Numbered from the stretch's first letter, positions 25,812 to 34,686 are shown. The stretch: DNA of 64,000 nucleotides from Lachnospiraceae bacterium (GCA_030526245.1 JAUNDD010000001.1:20857-84856); one strand, 5' to 3'. Translations and numbers: made by a program. The notes: generated by a model not told the origin, from the sequence alone.

Positions 25812-26690
25812 TTAACGATGGGCCGCCTGTATCTCCTCCGCGATCGCCTCCATCGCCGCATCCATCCGGCTTCGCAGGAAAAAGGCACAGGTATAGGGCA
25901 GTTCCCTCTCCAGCTTCAGACTGGCCAGATGTTCCGCGCCGTAGTACTCACCCCCGGTCGGACTGACAAAGCAGGCCTTACCGGCCAGCATGGAATGAGC
26001 CGCTGTCAGAGGGGTGGTAGTCTCCAGAAAACTAAGAAAATGACTGCCAGGCAGATTCGCCTTCACCATACGCACAAAAAAACGTTCATACCTTGCATAA
26101 TATAGCTTTTGTCCCACCAGATCTTCCATTGTTACCTGTTCCTTCGGATACAAGGGACTGCTTTTTCCCATGGCGATCCAGCACTGTGATCGAAAAAGCG
26201 GAAACGCCTTCATTTCACTGCGCCCCGGCATCGCCTCTCCCAGATCCATCGTGATCACACAGTCCACATCCGACTTCAGATGATGATACACCGCCGTATC
26301 ATCCTCGATTTCACGAACCTCCACGGCCAGTTCTGGAAACCGCTCGGAAAACCGATGCATCAGCGTCTGGTACACCGCCGTATTCATCATCATAGCCCGG
26401 GGCACTGACAGAACAAAGGGCGTATCCTGGTCAAACTGCTTTTGCACACTGGCTCTGGCTCCTCCAAAGGCCGCCTGCAGCGAACGAGCGGCTGGCAAAA
26501 ACCGCTGTCCCATCTCGCTCAGCTCCGCTCCTGCCGAATGGCGACGAAACAAGGTCACATCCAGTTCCCTTTCCAGTGCCGCGATCTGATGTGTGATCGC
26601 CGGCTGAGACAGATGCATTCCTGCAGCCGCCTTTGAGAAGCTTCCCTCATCCACTACCTTTAAAAAGCATTTGATCTGATGTTCATTCAT
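25812..26690 (-). CDS. LysR-family transcriptional regulator (B), divergent to the flavoprotein reductase
   Basis: A 292-residue LysR regulator. The helix-turn-helix contains GSFSKAAAGMHLSQPAITHQ and IAALERELDVTLFRR, then a two-lobe effector domain. GAGG stands ten bases before the ATG. It is divergently transcribed from the Tat-exported flavoprotein gene, with a T-N11-A palindrome between, the classic layout in which a LysR protein controls the neighbouring gene. The likely ligand is the substrate of that reductase, which is inference from position. Confidence 0.92.
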   Translation of the reverse strand: MNEHQIKCFLKVVDEGSFSKAAAGMHLSQPAITHQIAALERELDVTLFRRHSAGAELSEMGQRFLPAARSLQAAFGGARASVQKQFDQDTPFVLSVPRAMMMNTAVYQTLMHRFSERFPELAVEVREIEDDTAVYHHLKSDVDCVITMDLGEAMPGRSEMKAFPLFRSQCWIAMGKSSPLYPKEQVTMEDLVGQKLYYARYERFFVRMVKANLPGSHFLSFLETTTPLTAAHSMLAGKACFVSPTGGEYYGAEHLASLKLERELPYTCAFFLRSRMDAAMEAIAEEIQAAHR

Positions 26691-26736
26691 TCCTGTACAA
26701 CCTCATCCTATGCATCCCTCTTCTATAACTCAGCTT

Positions 26737-26825
26737 ATTATACCACGAAGCTTCCAGCCCATAAAAGTTTTTTATAGCCTTGCCACGAACTTGAATTGGA
26801 TAATGCCCACCAGCCACTCTATACT
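26737..26825. promoter_or_regulatory. Divergent LysR/reductase control region
   Basis: The region contains TATAAT for the LysR gene (26737-26742, minus), the inverted repeat ATAAAA-gtt-TTTTAT (26761-26775, which meets T-N11-A at 26762/26774) and a plus promoter TTGGAT-18-TATACT (26796-26825) for the reductase. Confidence 0.55.
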
Positions 26826-26893
26826 TTATGCAGAGTTATGATCAGAGATTCATACTCATGATCATCAAACATATTAAGAAAGGACGTATCATT

Positions 26894-28936
26894 ATGGGAA
26901 AATCTATTTCACGTCGTGACTTCATGAAGGGCCTTGCCGCCGGAGCAGCCAGCATCGCGGGCATGAGCATGATGCCGGGTCTTGTCAGTGCCGCTGAAAC
27001 CGAAGCAGCCGGCATCTACACCCCGGGTACCTACACCGCTACCGCACAGGGCATCGACATCGTGACCGTCACAGCTACCTTTGATGCAAACAGCATCACC
27101 GACATCGTTCTGGATGTGTCCAGAGAAACACCGGACATCGGCGGTGTAGCTGCCGATGAGCTGGTTGCTCAGTGTCTGGCTGCTCAGAGCGCCGACATCG
27201 ACGGTGTTTCCGGTGCAACCCTGACCTCCAAGGCAGTCAAGGAAGCTCTCCAGAGCTGTATCGACCAGGCCAAGGGTATTGCTGTGGTCGCTGCCGATGA
27301 GGCCGTTGCAGAAGATTGGCTGGGCGAAGCTCCCAACATCACCGATGCAGACTGCTCCGAGACACTGGACTGCGAAGTTCTGGTCATCGGTCTGGGTGTT
27401 GCCGGCGTAGCTGCCGCCCGTTCCGCTGCCGAGGCCGGCGGCAAGGTCATCGCCATCGAGAAGGCAGAAGGACCCCAGTGTCGTTCCGGTGAGTACGCTG
27501 TTATCAACGGTAACGTACAGGCCAAGTGGGGCCGTGACAACTACACTCCGGAGATCATCGATGAAATGTCCAAGCTGCACATGGAAGAATCCTCCTATAA
27601 ATGCAAGGAGATTATCTTCCGTAAGTGGGCCAACAACATCGGCGAGGTTTTCGACTGGTGGGTAGAGCCCAACACTGAGCTTTACTTCGCCGAAGAGACC
27701 CGTTCCGCTATCCCGGATGAAAGCAAGGATAACTTCATTATTCCGATCTTCCATCCGCTTCCGGAGAAGTATGACTGGACCAAGGAGCAGTATCCCTGCT
27801 ACCCCACCTCCGTTGAATTCCTGCCCAGCCAGGCTGTCAACGTAAACAAGAACATGGACGCCGCTGTAACTGCTGGTGTCGATGCACACTACGGCTGCTT
27901 CGGCGAAAAGCTCATCATGGAAGATGGCCGCTGCATCGGTGCATACGTTCGCAATGCCAAGGAAGGTACCTATATGCGTGTCAACGCTTCCAAGGGTGTG
28001 ATCCTGGCTACCGGTGACTACTCTCAGAATGAAGCCATGGTCAAACATTTCTGCCCGGCTGTCATCAACAACGGTATCGTTCGCCTCTTCACCAACGTAG
28101 ACGTGGAAGGCAACATGACCAACATGGGCGATGCCATCAAGATGGGCCTCTGGGCCGGTGCCATCGTTCAGGATGACCACGCACCGGTTATCCATCACAT
28201 GGGCGGCGGTGCAGATATCCAGGGTGTCGGCGTCATGGGTATTGCCGGCTTCCTGAACCTGGACATGAACGGTGTTCGTTTCATGAACGAGGACCTTCCG
28301 GGACAGCAGATTGAGAACCAGATCGAGATGCAGAAGGGCCGCATGACCTGGCAGATCTTCGACAGCAACTGGCCGGAGCAGCTGCCCTATATGCCGGCTG
28401 TACACGGCGGTGCCTGCTACTACGAGGATTATGCTTCTGCTGACGAAGCACCGGCCAACAATGCAACCTACCGCAACTACAAGAGCCCCTATCAGCTGGA
28501 GGCTGCCATCGCAGATGGCCGCTGCATCAAGGCAGATACCCTGGAAGAGCTGGTAGCTCTGATGTATCCGGAAGACGAGAAGGCTCAGAAGACCGCGCTC
28601 GCCTCCATTGAGCGCTACAACACACTGGCTAAAAACGGTTTTGACGAAGACTTCGGCAAGACCCCGTCCCGTATGTTCGCTCTGGAGAACGGTCCGTTCT
28701 ACGCCGACCAGTTCACCTGCGCACTGCTGCTGGTGATCTGCGGCGGTCTGGAGTCCGACGAAAACTGCCATACCTTCGATAAGGACCGCAATGTCATTCC
28801 GGGTCTGTACGCAGCCGGAAATGCACAGGGAAGCCGCTTTGCTCACGAGTATCCGATCACTCTGAAGGGTGTATCCCACTCCATGGCTATGTATTATGGC
28901 TACGTAGCCGGCAAAAACGCAGTAGAAGAGATCTGA
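26894..28936 (+). CDS. Tat-exported flavoprotein reductase with FMN-binding and FAD domains
   Basis: A 680-residue protein like flavocytochrome c fumarate/urocanate reductases. Residues 6-12, SRRDFMK, are a near-perfect twin-arginine motif; cleavage is expected near VSA-AE (33). An FMN-binding domain (about 45-125) has SGAT at 106-109, the site where ApbE-type enzymes attach FMN to Thr. Then a FAD_binding_2 domain starts with VLVIGLGVAGVAAARSA (GxGxxG 166-171) and ends with GLYAAGNAQGSR. There are no haem motifs. ATG 26894 is used because AAAGGA precedes it and the Tat signal begins there. It probably reduces an organic acceptor outside the cell. The acceptor and electron donor are unknown, and no ApbE gene is in the window. 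Confidence 0.92.
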   Translation: MGKSISRRDFMKGLAAGAASIAGMSMMPGLVSAAETEAAGIYTPGTYTATAQGIDIVTVTATFDANSITDIVLDVSRETPDIGGVAADELVAQCLAAQSADIDGVSGATLTSKAVKEALQSCIDQAKGIAVVAADEAVAEDWLGEAPNITDADCSETLDCEVLVIGLGVAGVAAARSAAEAGGKVIAIEKAEGPQCRSGEYAVINGNVQAKWGRDNYTPEIIDEMSKLHMEESSYKCKEIIFRKWANNIGEVFDWWVEPNTELYFAEETRSAIPDESKDNFIIPIFHPLPEKYDWTKEQYPCYPTSVEFLPSQAVNVNKNMDAAVTAGVDAHYGCFGEKLIMEDGRCIGAYVRNAKEGTYMRVNASKGVILATGDYSQNEAMVKHFCPAVINNGIVRLFTNVDVEGNMTNMGDAIKMGLWAGAIVQDDHAPVIHHMGGGADIQGVGVMGIAGFLNLDMNGVRFMNEDLPGQQIENQIEMQKGRMTWQIFDSNWPEQLPYMPAVHGGACYYEDYASADEAPANNATYRNYKSPYQLEAAIADGRCIKADTLEELVALMYPEDEKAQKTALASIERYNTLAKNGFDEDFGKTPSRMFALENGPFYADQFTCALLLVICGGLESDENCHTFDKDRNVIPGLYAAGNAQGSRFAHEYPITLKGVSHSMAMYYGYVAGKNAVEEI

Positions 28937-29035
28937 CAAACAGTCCACGCAACACGTCGGCCGTCATACTCCTTTTCACTTTCCAATGTCCGGCGGCCCA
29001 TGCCGTAAACTGTTAGAAAAACCTTCTATACGCAG

Positions 29036-29076
29036 AAAAGGCAGGTGAACCAGTCACTTGAGGCTGGTCCCCTGCC
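29036..29076. terminator. Possible bidirectional terminator between reductase and zincin genes
   Basis: GGCAGG-tgA-ACCAG ... CTGGT-cccCTGCC with TTTT on the minus side and TGTTT on the plus side. It lies between convergent genes ending at 28936 and 29180. Confidence 0.5.
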
Positions 29077-29179
29077 TGTTTGCCGTGTGGTCGTTTTGTC
29101 TTTTTGCCTTTTTTTCTTTTGGATTTTTACGCGCCTCCAATTGGCTGCATTCCCGGATGCTGTTATCCTTTCCCCTTTG

Positions 29180-29893
29180 CTACTGTCTCTTTTTTTCTCT
29201 GCCTTCACTTCTATCTTTGTTTTCGCACAATGTTGCAGCCGGATTCTGCGGCTCCACCGGTCCATACACCGTCATGACGGTCCCGCTGTCGCTGATCAGA
29301 ATATTCTTTTTCTGCCGCAGGATCTTAAACACCACATACAGATCTCCCACCGCACCGGCCAGATTGATCGCCTGAATAAAGTAGGCGTGCCAGAACCACC
29401 GGTCCGGAAGCAGCAGACACAGCACTTCCAGTACCACGCCCCAGACCACCACCGGTGCCAGTGCGATCACGATATAGCTGCGCCGGTTAAAATAACAGTC
29501 GCTGCCGGCGTAAGCATATCCTGCTCCGTATCCGTAATGGGGCGGCCGGCCTGAATAATGGCGGATCATCACGCCGTGCACCTTCTCATGCAGACCCATG
29601 TACAGAAAGATGCTGACCACCAGAATCGCCAGTCGCAGCAGATAATCCATCAGTCCCTCCCGGATGTTTAACAGCTGCAGAATGGAAAGATGTTTATGTC
29701 CCAGCCACAAAAGCCCCAGCAGCAGGATCAAATTGACCACGTTCAGTCCAATCATTAGCTTTTTGTTTTTCACCAGATCGATCTCAAGGATCTGGTCATA
29801 GCCCTCCGGAAGAAACATGGAGTTTTCCATTCGCCCCTTATTCTTTTCTGTATTCTTTTTTGAAATCTTTTCTATATCCTTTTCCTGCTTCAT
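29180..29893 (-). CDS. DUF3267-type membrane zincin
   Basis: A 237-residue membrane protein with about four hydrophobic segments and a zinc-protease motif HEKVHG (His102, Glu103, His106) at the end of the second helix pair. Further blocks NRRSYIVIALAPVVVWG and INLAGAVGDLYVV match the DUF3267 pattern, where an Asp/Asn after the last helix may complete the site. The frame is open far upstream, but ATG 29893 follows ACAGGAGAAACATGG, so the N-terminal Lys/Glu-rich tail of 20 residues is kept. Substrate unknown. It is alone in its transcription unit. Confidence 0.68.
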   Translation of the reverse strand: MKQEKDIEKISKKNTEKNKGRMENSMFLPEGYDQILEIDLVKNKKLMIGLNVVNLILLLGLLWLGHKHLSILQLLNIREGLMDYLLRLAILVVSIFLYMGLHEKVHGVMIRHYSGRPPHYGYGAGYAYAGSDCYFNRRSYIVIALAPVVVWGVVLEVLCLLLPDRWFWHAYFIQAINLAGAVGDLYVVFKILRQKKNILISDSGTVMTVYGPVEPQNPAATLCENKDRSEGREKKRQ

Positions 29894-30145
29894 CCATGTT
29901 TCTCCTGTCATTCCACGCCCGAACATTCCCCGCCAAGCGATTTCATTTTGCAGCATACGCGAAAAACATCTCGCAGAATCGAACCATCCGAACAGCCCCC
30001 CGCCCTGCGTCATACTCCACACGAACAACTTGACACCCTATCCAGCCTGCAGTACGCTGTACTTGATTTGCGGCTGATTTACAACATTATACCGCCAATT
30101 TTTTGAAATGATTCTAAAATTTTTCTAACAATAGAGAGGTTTACT

Positions 30146-31189
30146 ATGTCCAAAGTATCATTTGCCTGTGATTATCTGGAGGGTGCCCATGAGCGCATCC
30201 TTCGCCGCATGACCGAAACCAATCTGACCCAGTACCCCGGCTACGGAGAAGACGAGATCTGCAGCTCAGCCAAGGAAAAGATCCGGCAGGCCATTGGATG
30301 TCCGGACGCTGTCATCCACTTTCTGGTGGGCGGCACCCAGGTCAATGCCCTGGCCATCGATGCGCTGCTGACCTCCTATCAGGGCGTCCTGGCTCCGGCC
30401 ACCGGACACATTGCCCTGCATGAAGCCGGCGCCATCGAAGCCAACGGCCATAAGGTCATCACCCTTCCCCAGAACCGGGGCAAGATTTCAGCGGCTGATT
30501 TAAAAAGCCACCTGGTAGATTTCTACCACGACGAGGCCCACGAGCATATGGTACAGCCAGGCATGGTCTACATCTCCCAGCCCACCGAGTACGGAACGCT
30601 CTACTCGCTGGAAGAACTCACCGCCATCAGTCAGGTCTGCCGGGAATATCAGCTGCCCCTGTATGTGGACGGTGCCCGTCTGGCCTATGCCCTGGCCAGC
30701 CCGGAAAACGATGTGACCCTGCCGGATCTGGCCCGCCTTGCCGATGTATTCTATATCGGCGGTACCAAATGCGGTGCCCTATTCGGCGAAGCACTGGTCA
30801 TCACCGACCCTGCCCGTATCCGTCATCTGTTTACCATGGTGAAGCAGCACGGCGGCCTCCTGGCCAAAGGCCGACTGCTGGGCATCCAGTTTGACGAGCT
30901 CTTTGCCAATGACCTCTACCTGCAGGTCGGCGAAAATGCCATCCGACAGGCCGCCCGCATTCGACAGGCCCTCCGGGAACACGGCTGGCAGGAGTTCTTC
31001 GAAACACCCACCAACCAGATCTTTGTGGTGGTCGACAACGACCTGCTCCCCAGGTTCGGCCAGCAGATCGACTACTGCTTCTGGGAAAAATACGACGAGA
31101 CCCATACCGTGATCCGCCTCGCCACCAGCTGGGCCACCACCGACGCACAGGTGGATGCACTGCTGCAGGTTCTGGCGGCCCTTCATTGA
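30146..31189 (+). CDS. Low-specificity threonine aldolase (beta-eliminating lyase family)
   Basis: A 347-residue PLP enzyme that cleaves L-threonine or L-allo-threonine to glycine and acetaldehyde. The cofactor lysine is Lys208 in GGTKCGALFG, the ring-binding Asp175 is in YVDGARLAYAL and FLVGGTQVNALA forms the phosphate loop. Length is typical for GlyA-like threonine aldolases. AGAGAGGTTTACT precedes the ATG. It is a single-gene unit closed by the terminator at 31201-31230. The next gene encodes an alanine/glycine symporter with its own promoter. Confidence 0.93.
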   Translation: MSKVSFACDYLEGAHERILRRMTETNLTQYPGYGEDEICSSAKEKIRQAIGCPDAVIHFLVGGTQVNALAIDALLTSYQGVLAPATGHIALHEAGAIEANGHKVITLPQNRGKISAADLKSHLVDFYHDEAHEHMVQPGMVYISQPTEYGTLYSLEELTAISQVCREYQLPLYVDGARLAYALASPENDVTLPDLARLADVFYIGGTKCGALFGEALVITDPARIRHLFTMVKQHGGLLAKGRLLGIQFDELFANDLYLQVGENAIRQAARIRQALREHGWQEFFETPTNQIFVVVDNDLLPRFGQQIDYCFWEKYDETHTVIRLATSWATTDAQVDALLQVLAALH

Positions 31190-31200
31190 TTATTCTGACT

Positions 31201-31230
31201 GCCCTCTGGTTGATCTAGAGGGCTTTTTTT
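31201..31230 (+). terminator. Terminator of the threonine aldolase gene
   Basis: GCCCTCT, 9-base loop, AGAGGGC and seven Ts, 11 bases after the stop codon. Confidence 0.88.
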
Positions 31231-31316
31231 GCAGTTCATGTTGCACTTTCAACAATCTATACGAAATATTTCTCCCCTTCTCCTCTATTTTTTCCATTAT
31301 GACGCATCATTTCTTC

Positions 31317-31345
31317 TTGTGAATCCTGCATAATTATCCTATAAT
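31317..31345 (+). promoter_or_regulatory. Promoter of the AGCS symporter gene
   Basis: TTGTGA, 17 bases, perfect TATAAT. It gives a leader of about 150 bases before the ATG at 31503. Confidence 0.65.
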
Positions 31346-31351
31346 TGGAAC

Positions 31352-31502
31352 GCTGTGCTCTATAGCGACAGACTATAGCATGCTTTCGGGCAATGACCTG
31401 CTATATAACCTGTCAAAGCATAGCGAAAGCAACATTTTCGTTGCTGCTCACCGCGGTAAGCAGCAACCCGTTTTCAAAGCATTTGAGAAAGGAAGAAACA
31501 CC
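31352..31502 (+). other. Structured 5' leader of the symporter mRNA
   Basis: The leader holds GCTTTCG/CGAAAGC (31382-31388 with 31424-31430) and GTTGCTGCT/AGCAGCAAC (31440-31467), plus two copies of CTATAGC near its 5' end. No known riboswitch consensus is recognised; a cis-regulatory RNA is possible. Confidence 0.4.
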
Positions 31503-32894
31503 ATGGAAAGATTTTTTGACATCCTGAGTGAATGGATCACCAATGCCAATGATTTCGTCAACGAGATCGTTTGGGGTCCGATCATGATCGCCCTGCTTCT
31601 GGGCACAGGTATCTACCTGACACTTCGCCTGGGTATCCCCCAGCTCACTCGTCTTCGTGCGATCAATCGCGCAACCTTTGGAAAGCTTTTTGGAAAAACC
31701 TCTGATACCGGCGACGGAACCATCGCCAGCCGCAAGGCCGGACTCGCTTCCATCGCCTGCGTAGTCGGTACCGGAAACATCACCGGTGTGGCTACCGCTG
31801 TTCATGCCGGAGGCCCGGGCGCACTCTTCTGGATGTGGCTCAGTGCATTCTTCGGAATGGCAACCAAATTTGCTGAGATCATCCTTGGCATCTATTTCCG
31901 CGAAAAGAACGCCCGCGGCGAATACGTCGGCGGTGCGATGTACTATATATATAAAGGCTTAAAGAGCAAATGGATGGCTTACTTCTTCTGTCTGATGGCC
32001 ATCTTCTCCTACATGGTCTGCGGCGCCATCGTGGATACCAACAGCATCTGCCTGGGTATCCAGGAGCAGTGGAACATCGCTCCCTGGATCTCCGGTCTGG
32101 TGATCGCCGCTGCCACCGCTGTGGTTATCCTCGGCGGCGTTAAGCGTATCGGCGATGTCTGCGACAAGCTGACTCCGATCATGAGCGTGATCTACATCAT
32201 CGTTGGTCTGGGCATCATCCTGCTGAACATCCAGCATGTGCCGGGTGCCTTCCGCGAGATCTTTGTCGGTGCCTTCACTCCGCAGGGCGCTGCAGGCGGC
32301 TTTGCCGGTGCCACCGTCATGCAGGCCATGACCGTCGGTCTGGCCCGTGGTCTGAACTCCAACGAAGCCGGTATGGGTTCCTCTCCGACACTGAACTGTG
32401 CTGCTACCGTGGAAGATCCGGTCGAGCAGGGTTACTGGGGCGTCCTGGAGGTATTCCTGGATACCATCATCATCTGCACCATCACCGGTCTGGTCATCGT
32501 TCTGTCCGGTCAGTGGACCACCGCCAACGACGGAACCGCACTGGCTATGGTCGCTTTCGGAACCTTCTTAAAGGGCGGCCTTGGAAACATCTTCATCATG
32601 ATCTCCACCATCCTGTTTGGTTACAGCTGTCTGATCACCTCCAACTATCTGTGTGAGGTCAGCGCTGATTTCATGTGGGGACCCAAGAGCGTACTGCCCA
32701 TCCGTCTGGTATGGATCGCCTTCATCATGGTCGGCGCCCTGGGCGGTCTGGAATTTGTCTGGGATCTGGCGGATACCGCCAATGGTCTGATGGCCATCCC
32801 GAACCTGATCGGTCTGCTGCTCCTCTCCCCGCTGCTGGTGAAGATCTGCCGTTCTTCCGCCAAGTATTCCCGCGGAAAGAAACAGGCCGACTGA
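31503..32894 (+). CDS. Sodium:alanine/glycine symporter (AGCS family)
   Basis: A 463-residue membrane symporter with about ten membrane segments. Family signatures are the N-terminal WGPIMIALLLGTGIYLTLR, CVVGTGNITGVATA with the N-I-T-G-V motif, GPGALFWMWLSAFFGMATKF and GLARGLNSNEAGMGSSP. It imports alanine or glycine with sodium. ATG 31503 is chosen because AAAGGAAG precedes it and the family starts here; the frame runs open through the leader. It follows a threonine aldolase, a source of glycine, but has its own promoter. Confidence 0.94.
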   Translation: MERFFDILSEWITNANDFVNEIVWGPIMIALLLGTGIYLTLRLGIPQLTRLRAINRATFGKLFGKTSDTGDGTIASRKAGLASIACVVGTGNITGVATAVHAGGPGALFWMWLSAFFGMATKFAEIILGIYFREKNARGEYVGGAMYYIYKGLKSKWMAYFFCLMAIFSYMVCGAIVDTNSICLGIQEQWNIAPWISGLVIAAATAVVILGGVKRIGDVCDKLTPIMSVIYIIVGLGIILLNIQHVPGAFREIFVGAFTPQGAAGGFAGATVMQAMTVGLARGLNSNEAGMGSSPTLNCAATVEDPVEQGYWGVLEVFLDTIIICTITGLVIVLSGQWTTANDGTALAMVAFGTFLKGGLGNIFIMISTILFGYSCLITSNYLCEVSADFMWGPKSVLPIRLVWIAFIMVGALGGLEFVWDLADTANGLMAIPNLIGLLLLSPLLVKICRSSAKYSRGKKQAD

Positions 32895-32994
32895 GTTTGA
32901 GCGTCATTTTGGTCCAAATATCCTTTGAACCATCAGCAGTCTGGCCGCAATGACCGGGCCGTGATCTGTCAAAGATTGGATTCATAATATAACA

Positions 32995-33025
32995 GGAAAG
33001 GCCGTGCATTCCGCACGGCCTTTCC
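32995..33025 (+). terminator. Terminator of the symporter gene
   Basis: Perfect 13-base stem GGAAAGGCCGTGC / GCACGGCCTTTCC with a 5-base loop. The T tract is within the stem and is weak after it. Confidence 0.65.
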
Positions 33026-33136
33026 TTACAGCCAGATATAGGGACAGCCTCGCTTTCCCTTTCTTGTACCAGAAAACAGCCCTTTTATTTCTTCCCCGGG
33101 GAATGTCTTCACTTTCCCTTCAAAACGAGGTACACC

Positions 33137-34591
33137 ATGACAACACCCATCGTTGATTTTTTAAAACACTACCAAAGCAGCGACGTCTCCCGTCTTCACA
33201 TGCCCGGTCACAAGGGCCAGCCCTATCTGGGGCCGGAACCTTTGGACATCACCGAAGTCAAGGGCGCCGATGAGCTCTACTTTGCTGAAAGCATCATCGC
33301 CCAGAGTGAGGCGAATGCCACCAGGCTGTTCGGAACCGGCCTGACCCTGTACAGCACCGAAGGCTCCAGCCACGGTATCCGCTCCATGATCATGCTGGCC
33401 TGCCAGCTGACCCGGAGCCGTTGTGCCGGCAACCCGGCCAATGACTCATCCGCTTCTGAACCTGCTGGCACAGCAGTCAATTCCACTGGAACTCCGATCC
33501 AACCAACTGCTTCTGCAGGTTCTTGCCGCCGGATCCTGGCAGCCCGCAATGCCCACAAGGCCTTTTTGTTTGCCGCCGCTCTGTGTAATCTGGAGGTGGA
33601 CTGGATCTATCCCAGTCTTTCGGATGAAAACTCCGCCGCCTCCTGTCAGATCACGCCGGAGCTGCTGGAGCAGCATCTGACACAGATGCAAACGCAGGGC
33701 ACTCTGCCCTTTGCCGTTTACATCACAAGCCCGGACTACCTGGGACACTGCGCCGATGTGAAGACGCTGGCAAAGATCTGCCACCGCTTTGGCGCTCTGC
33801 TGCTGGTGGATAATGCCCACGGTGCCTACCTTCACTTTCTGCCGGAGAAGCTCCATCCCATGGATCTTGGCGCTGACCTTTGCTGCGACTCCGCCCACAA
33901 AACGCTGCCGGTGCTCACCGGCGGTGCCTATCTGCATGTACGGGAAGGCCTCTGCAGCCGTCAGCAGGCCAAAAATGTGATGGCTGTCACCGGTACCTCC
34001 TCTCCCTCCTACCTGCTGATGGCCTCTCTGGACATCTGCAACGAGCAGCTGGGGGGCAGCTACCCGGAGCGTATGCAGCAGCTCATCCGGGAGGTAAAAG
34101 AGTGGAAAGCCCAGGCAGCGGTCGCCGGTATCCCGCTCCTTCCCAGCGAGGAACTTAAGATCGTTGTCAATGCAGCAGCGCTAGGGTATACCGGCAGTGA
34201 GCTGGGTGAGCTCCTTCGAAAGCATCAGGCTGAGCCGGAATTCTGCGACCATGATTTCCTGGTCTGCATGCTCACACCGGACACCCGGCCTGTCGACCTG
34301 CAGCGTCTGATGACAGCTCTGCTTGAGGCTGTCGCCAGCCCCAGACCTGCCCGGGATCTGACCCCGCTGCGTCTTGCCCGGCTTCCCCGGGCCTGCTCTA
34401 TCCGGGAGGCCGTTTTTGCCCCCCAGGATATGATCCCCGTCCAGGATTCCATCGGACGAATCTGCGGTTCCCCCGCCGTTTCCTGTCCGCCGGCGATCCC
34501 CCTGGCGGTCAGCGGCGAAGTGATCACTTCGGACGCCGTTCGCATGATGGAGGCCTACGGCATCGAGGAGATCAGTGTGGTGATCGAATAG
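33137..34591 (+). CDS. Orn/Lys/Arg decarboxylase-family PLP enzyme, short form
   Basis: A 484-residue PLP decarboxylase of fold type I, like the Gram-positive short lysine/arginine decarboxylases. Visible are HMPGHKG (21-27), the cofactor Asp225 in LLVDNAHGA, Lys255 in DSAHKTLPVL and TGTSSPSY soon after. Residues 95-131 form an extra Ser/Thr/Pro/Ala-rich insertion before RRILAARNAHKA, where relatives have only a short link. ACGAGGTACACC precedes the ATG. Likely products are cadaverine, putrescine or agmatine; which one cannot be read. It stands alone, followed by a bidirectional terminator. Confidence 0.88.
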   Translation: MTTPIVDFLKHYQSSDVSRLHMPGHKGQPYLGPEPLDITEVKGADELYFAESIIAQSEANATRLFGTGLTLYSTEGSSHGIRSMIMLACQLTRSRCAGNPANDSSASEPAGTAVNSTGTPIQPTASAGSCRRILAARNAHKAFLFAAALCNLEVDWIYPSLSDENSAASCQITPELLEQHLTQMQTQGTLPFAVYITSPDYLGHCADVKTLAKICHRFGALLLVDNAHGAYLHFLPEKLHPMDLGADLCCDSAHKTLPVLTGGAYLHVREGLCSRQQAKNVMAVTGTSSPSYLLMASLDICNEQLGGSYPERMQQLIREVKEWKAQAAVAGIPLLPSEELKIVVNAAALGYTGSELGELLRKHQAEPEFCDHDFLVCMLTPDTRPVDLQRLMTALLEAVASPRPARDLTPLRLARLPRACSIREAVFAPQDMIPVQDSIGRICGSPAVSCPPAIPLAVSGEVITSDAVRMMEAYGIEEISVVIE

Positions 34592-34641
34592 TGCCGCTGT
34601 GCTATCCAATCAACATACAGTCATTCGGTTCCGGAATACTA

Positions 34642-34686
34642 GGACAAAGCGTGCAAAGCACGCTAGCCGCTTTGCGGCGGTTGTCC
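34642..34686. repeat. Palindromic element with three-way-junction potential
   Basis: Outer arms GGACAA (34642-34647) and TTGTCC (34681-34686) enclose two inner hairpins, CGTGC-aaa-GCACG and CCGC-ttt-GCGG. The 20 bases CACGCTAGCCGCTTTGCGGC (34659-34678) recur exactly at 53348-53367. Confidence 0.6.

Noticed and set aside
26909-28948. A 679-residue open frame antisense to the flavoprotein reductase
   Set aside because: Its composition follows the strong codon bias of the sense gene, it has no ribosome site or family motif, and the sense frame has clear domains. It is a shadow frame.
31352-31502. Known glycine riboswitch before the symporter
   Set aside because: The conserved glycine-aptamer core is not present; only unrelated stems are seen.
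34642-34686. Possible tRNA from the cloverleaf-like palindrome
   Set aside because: It is too short, there is no T-arm consensus, anticodon arm or CCA-type end. It is better treated as a repeat element.
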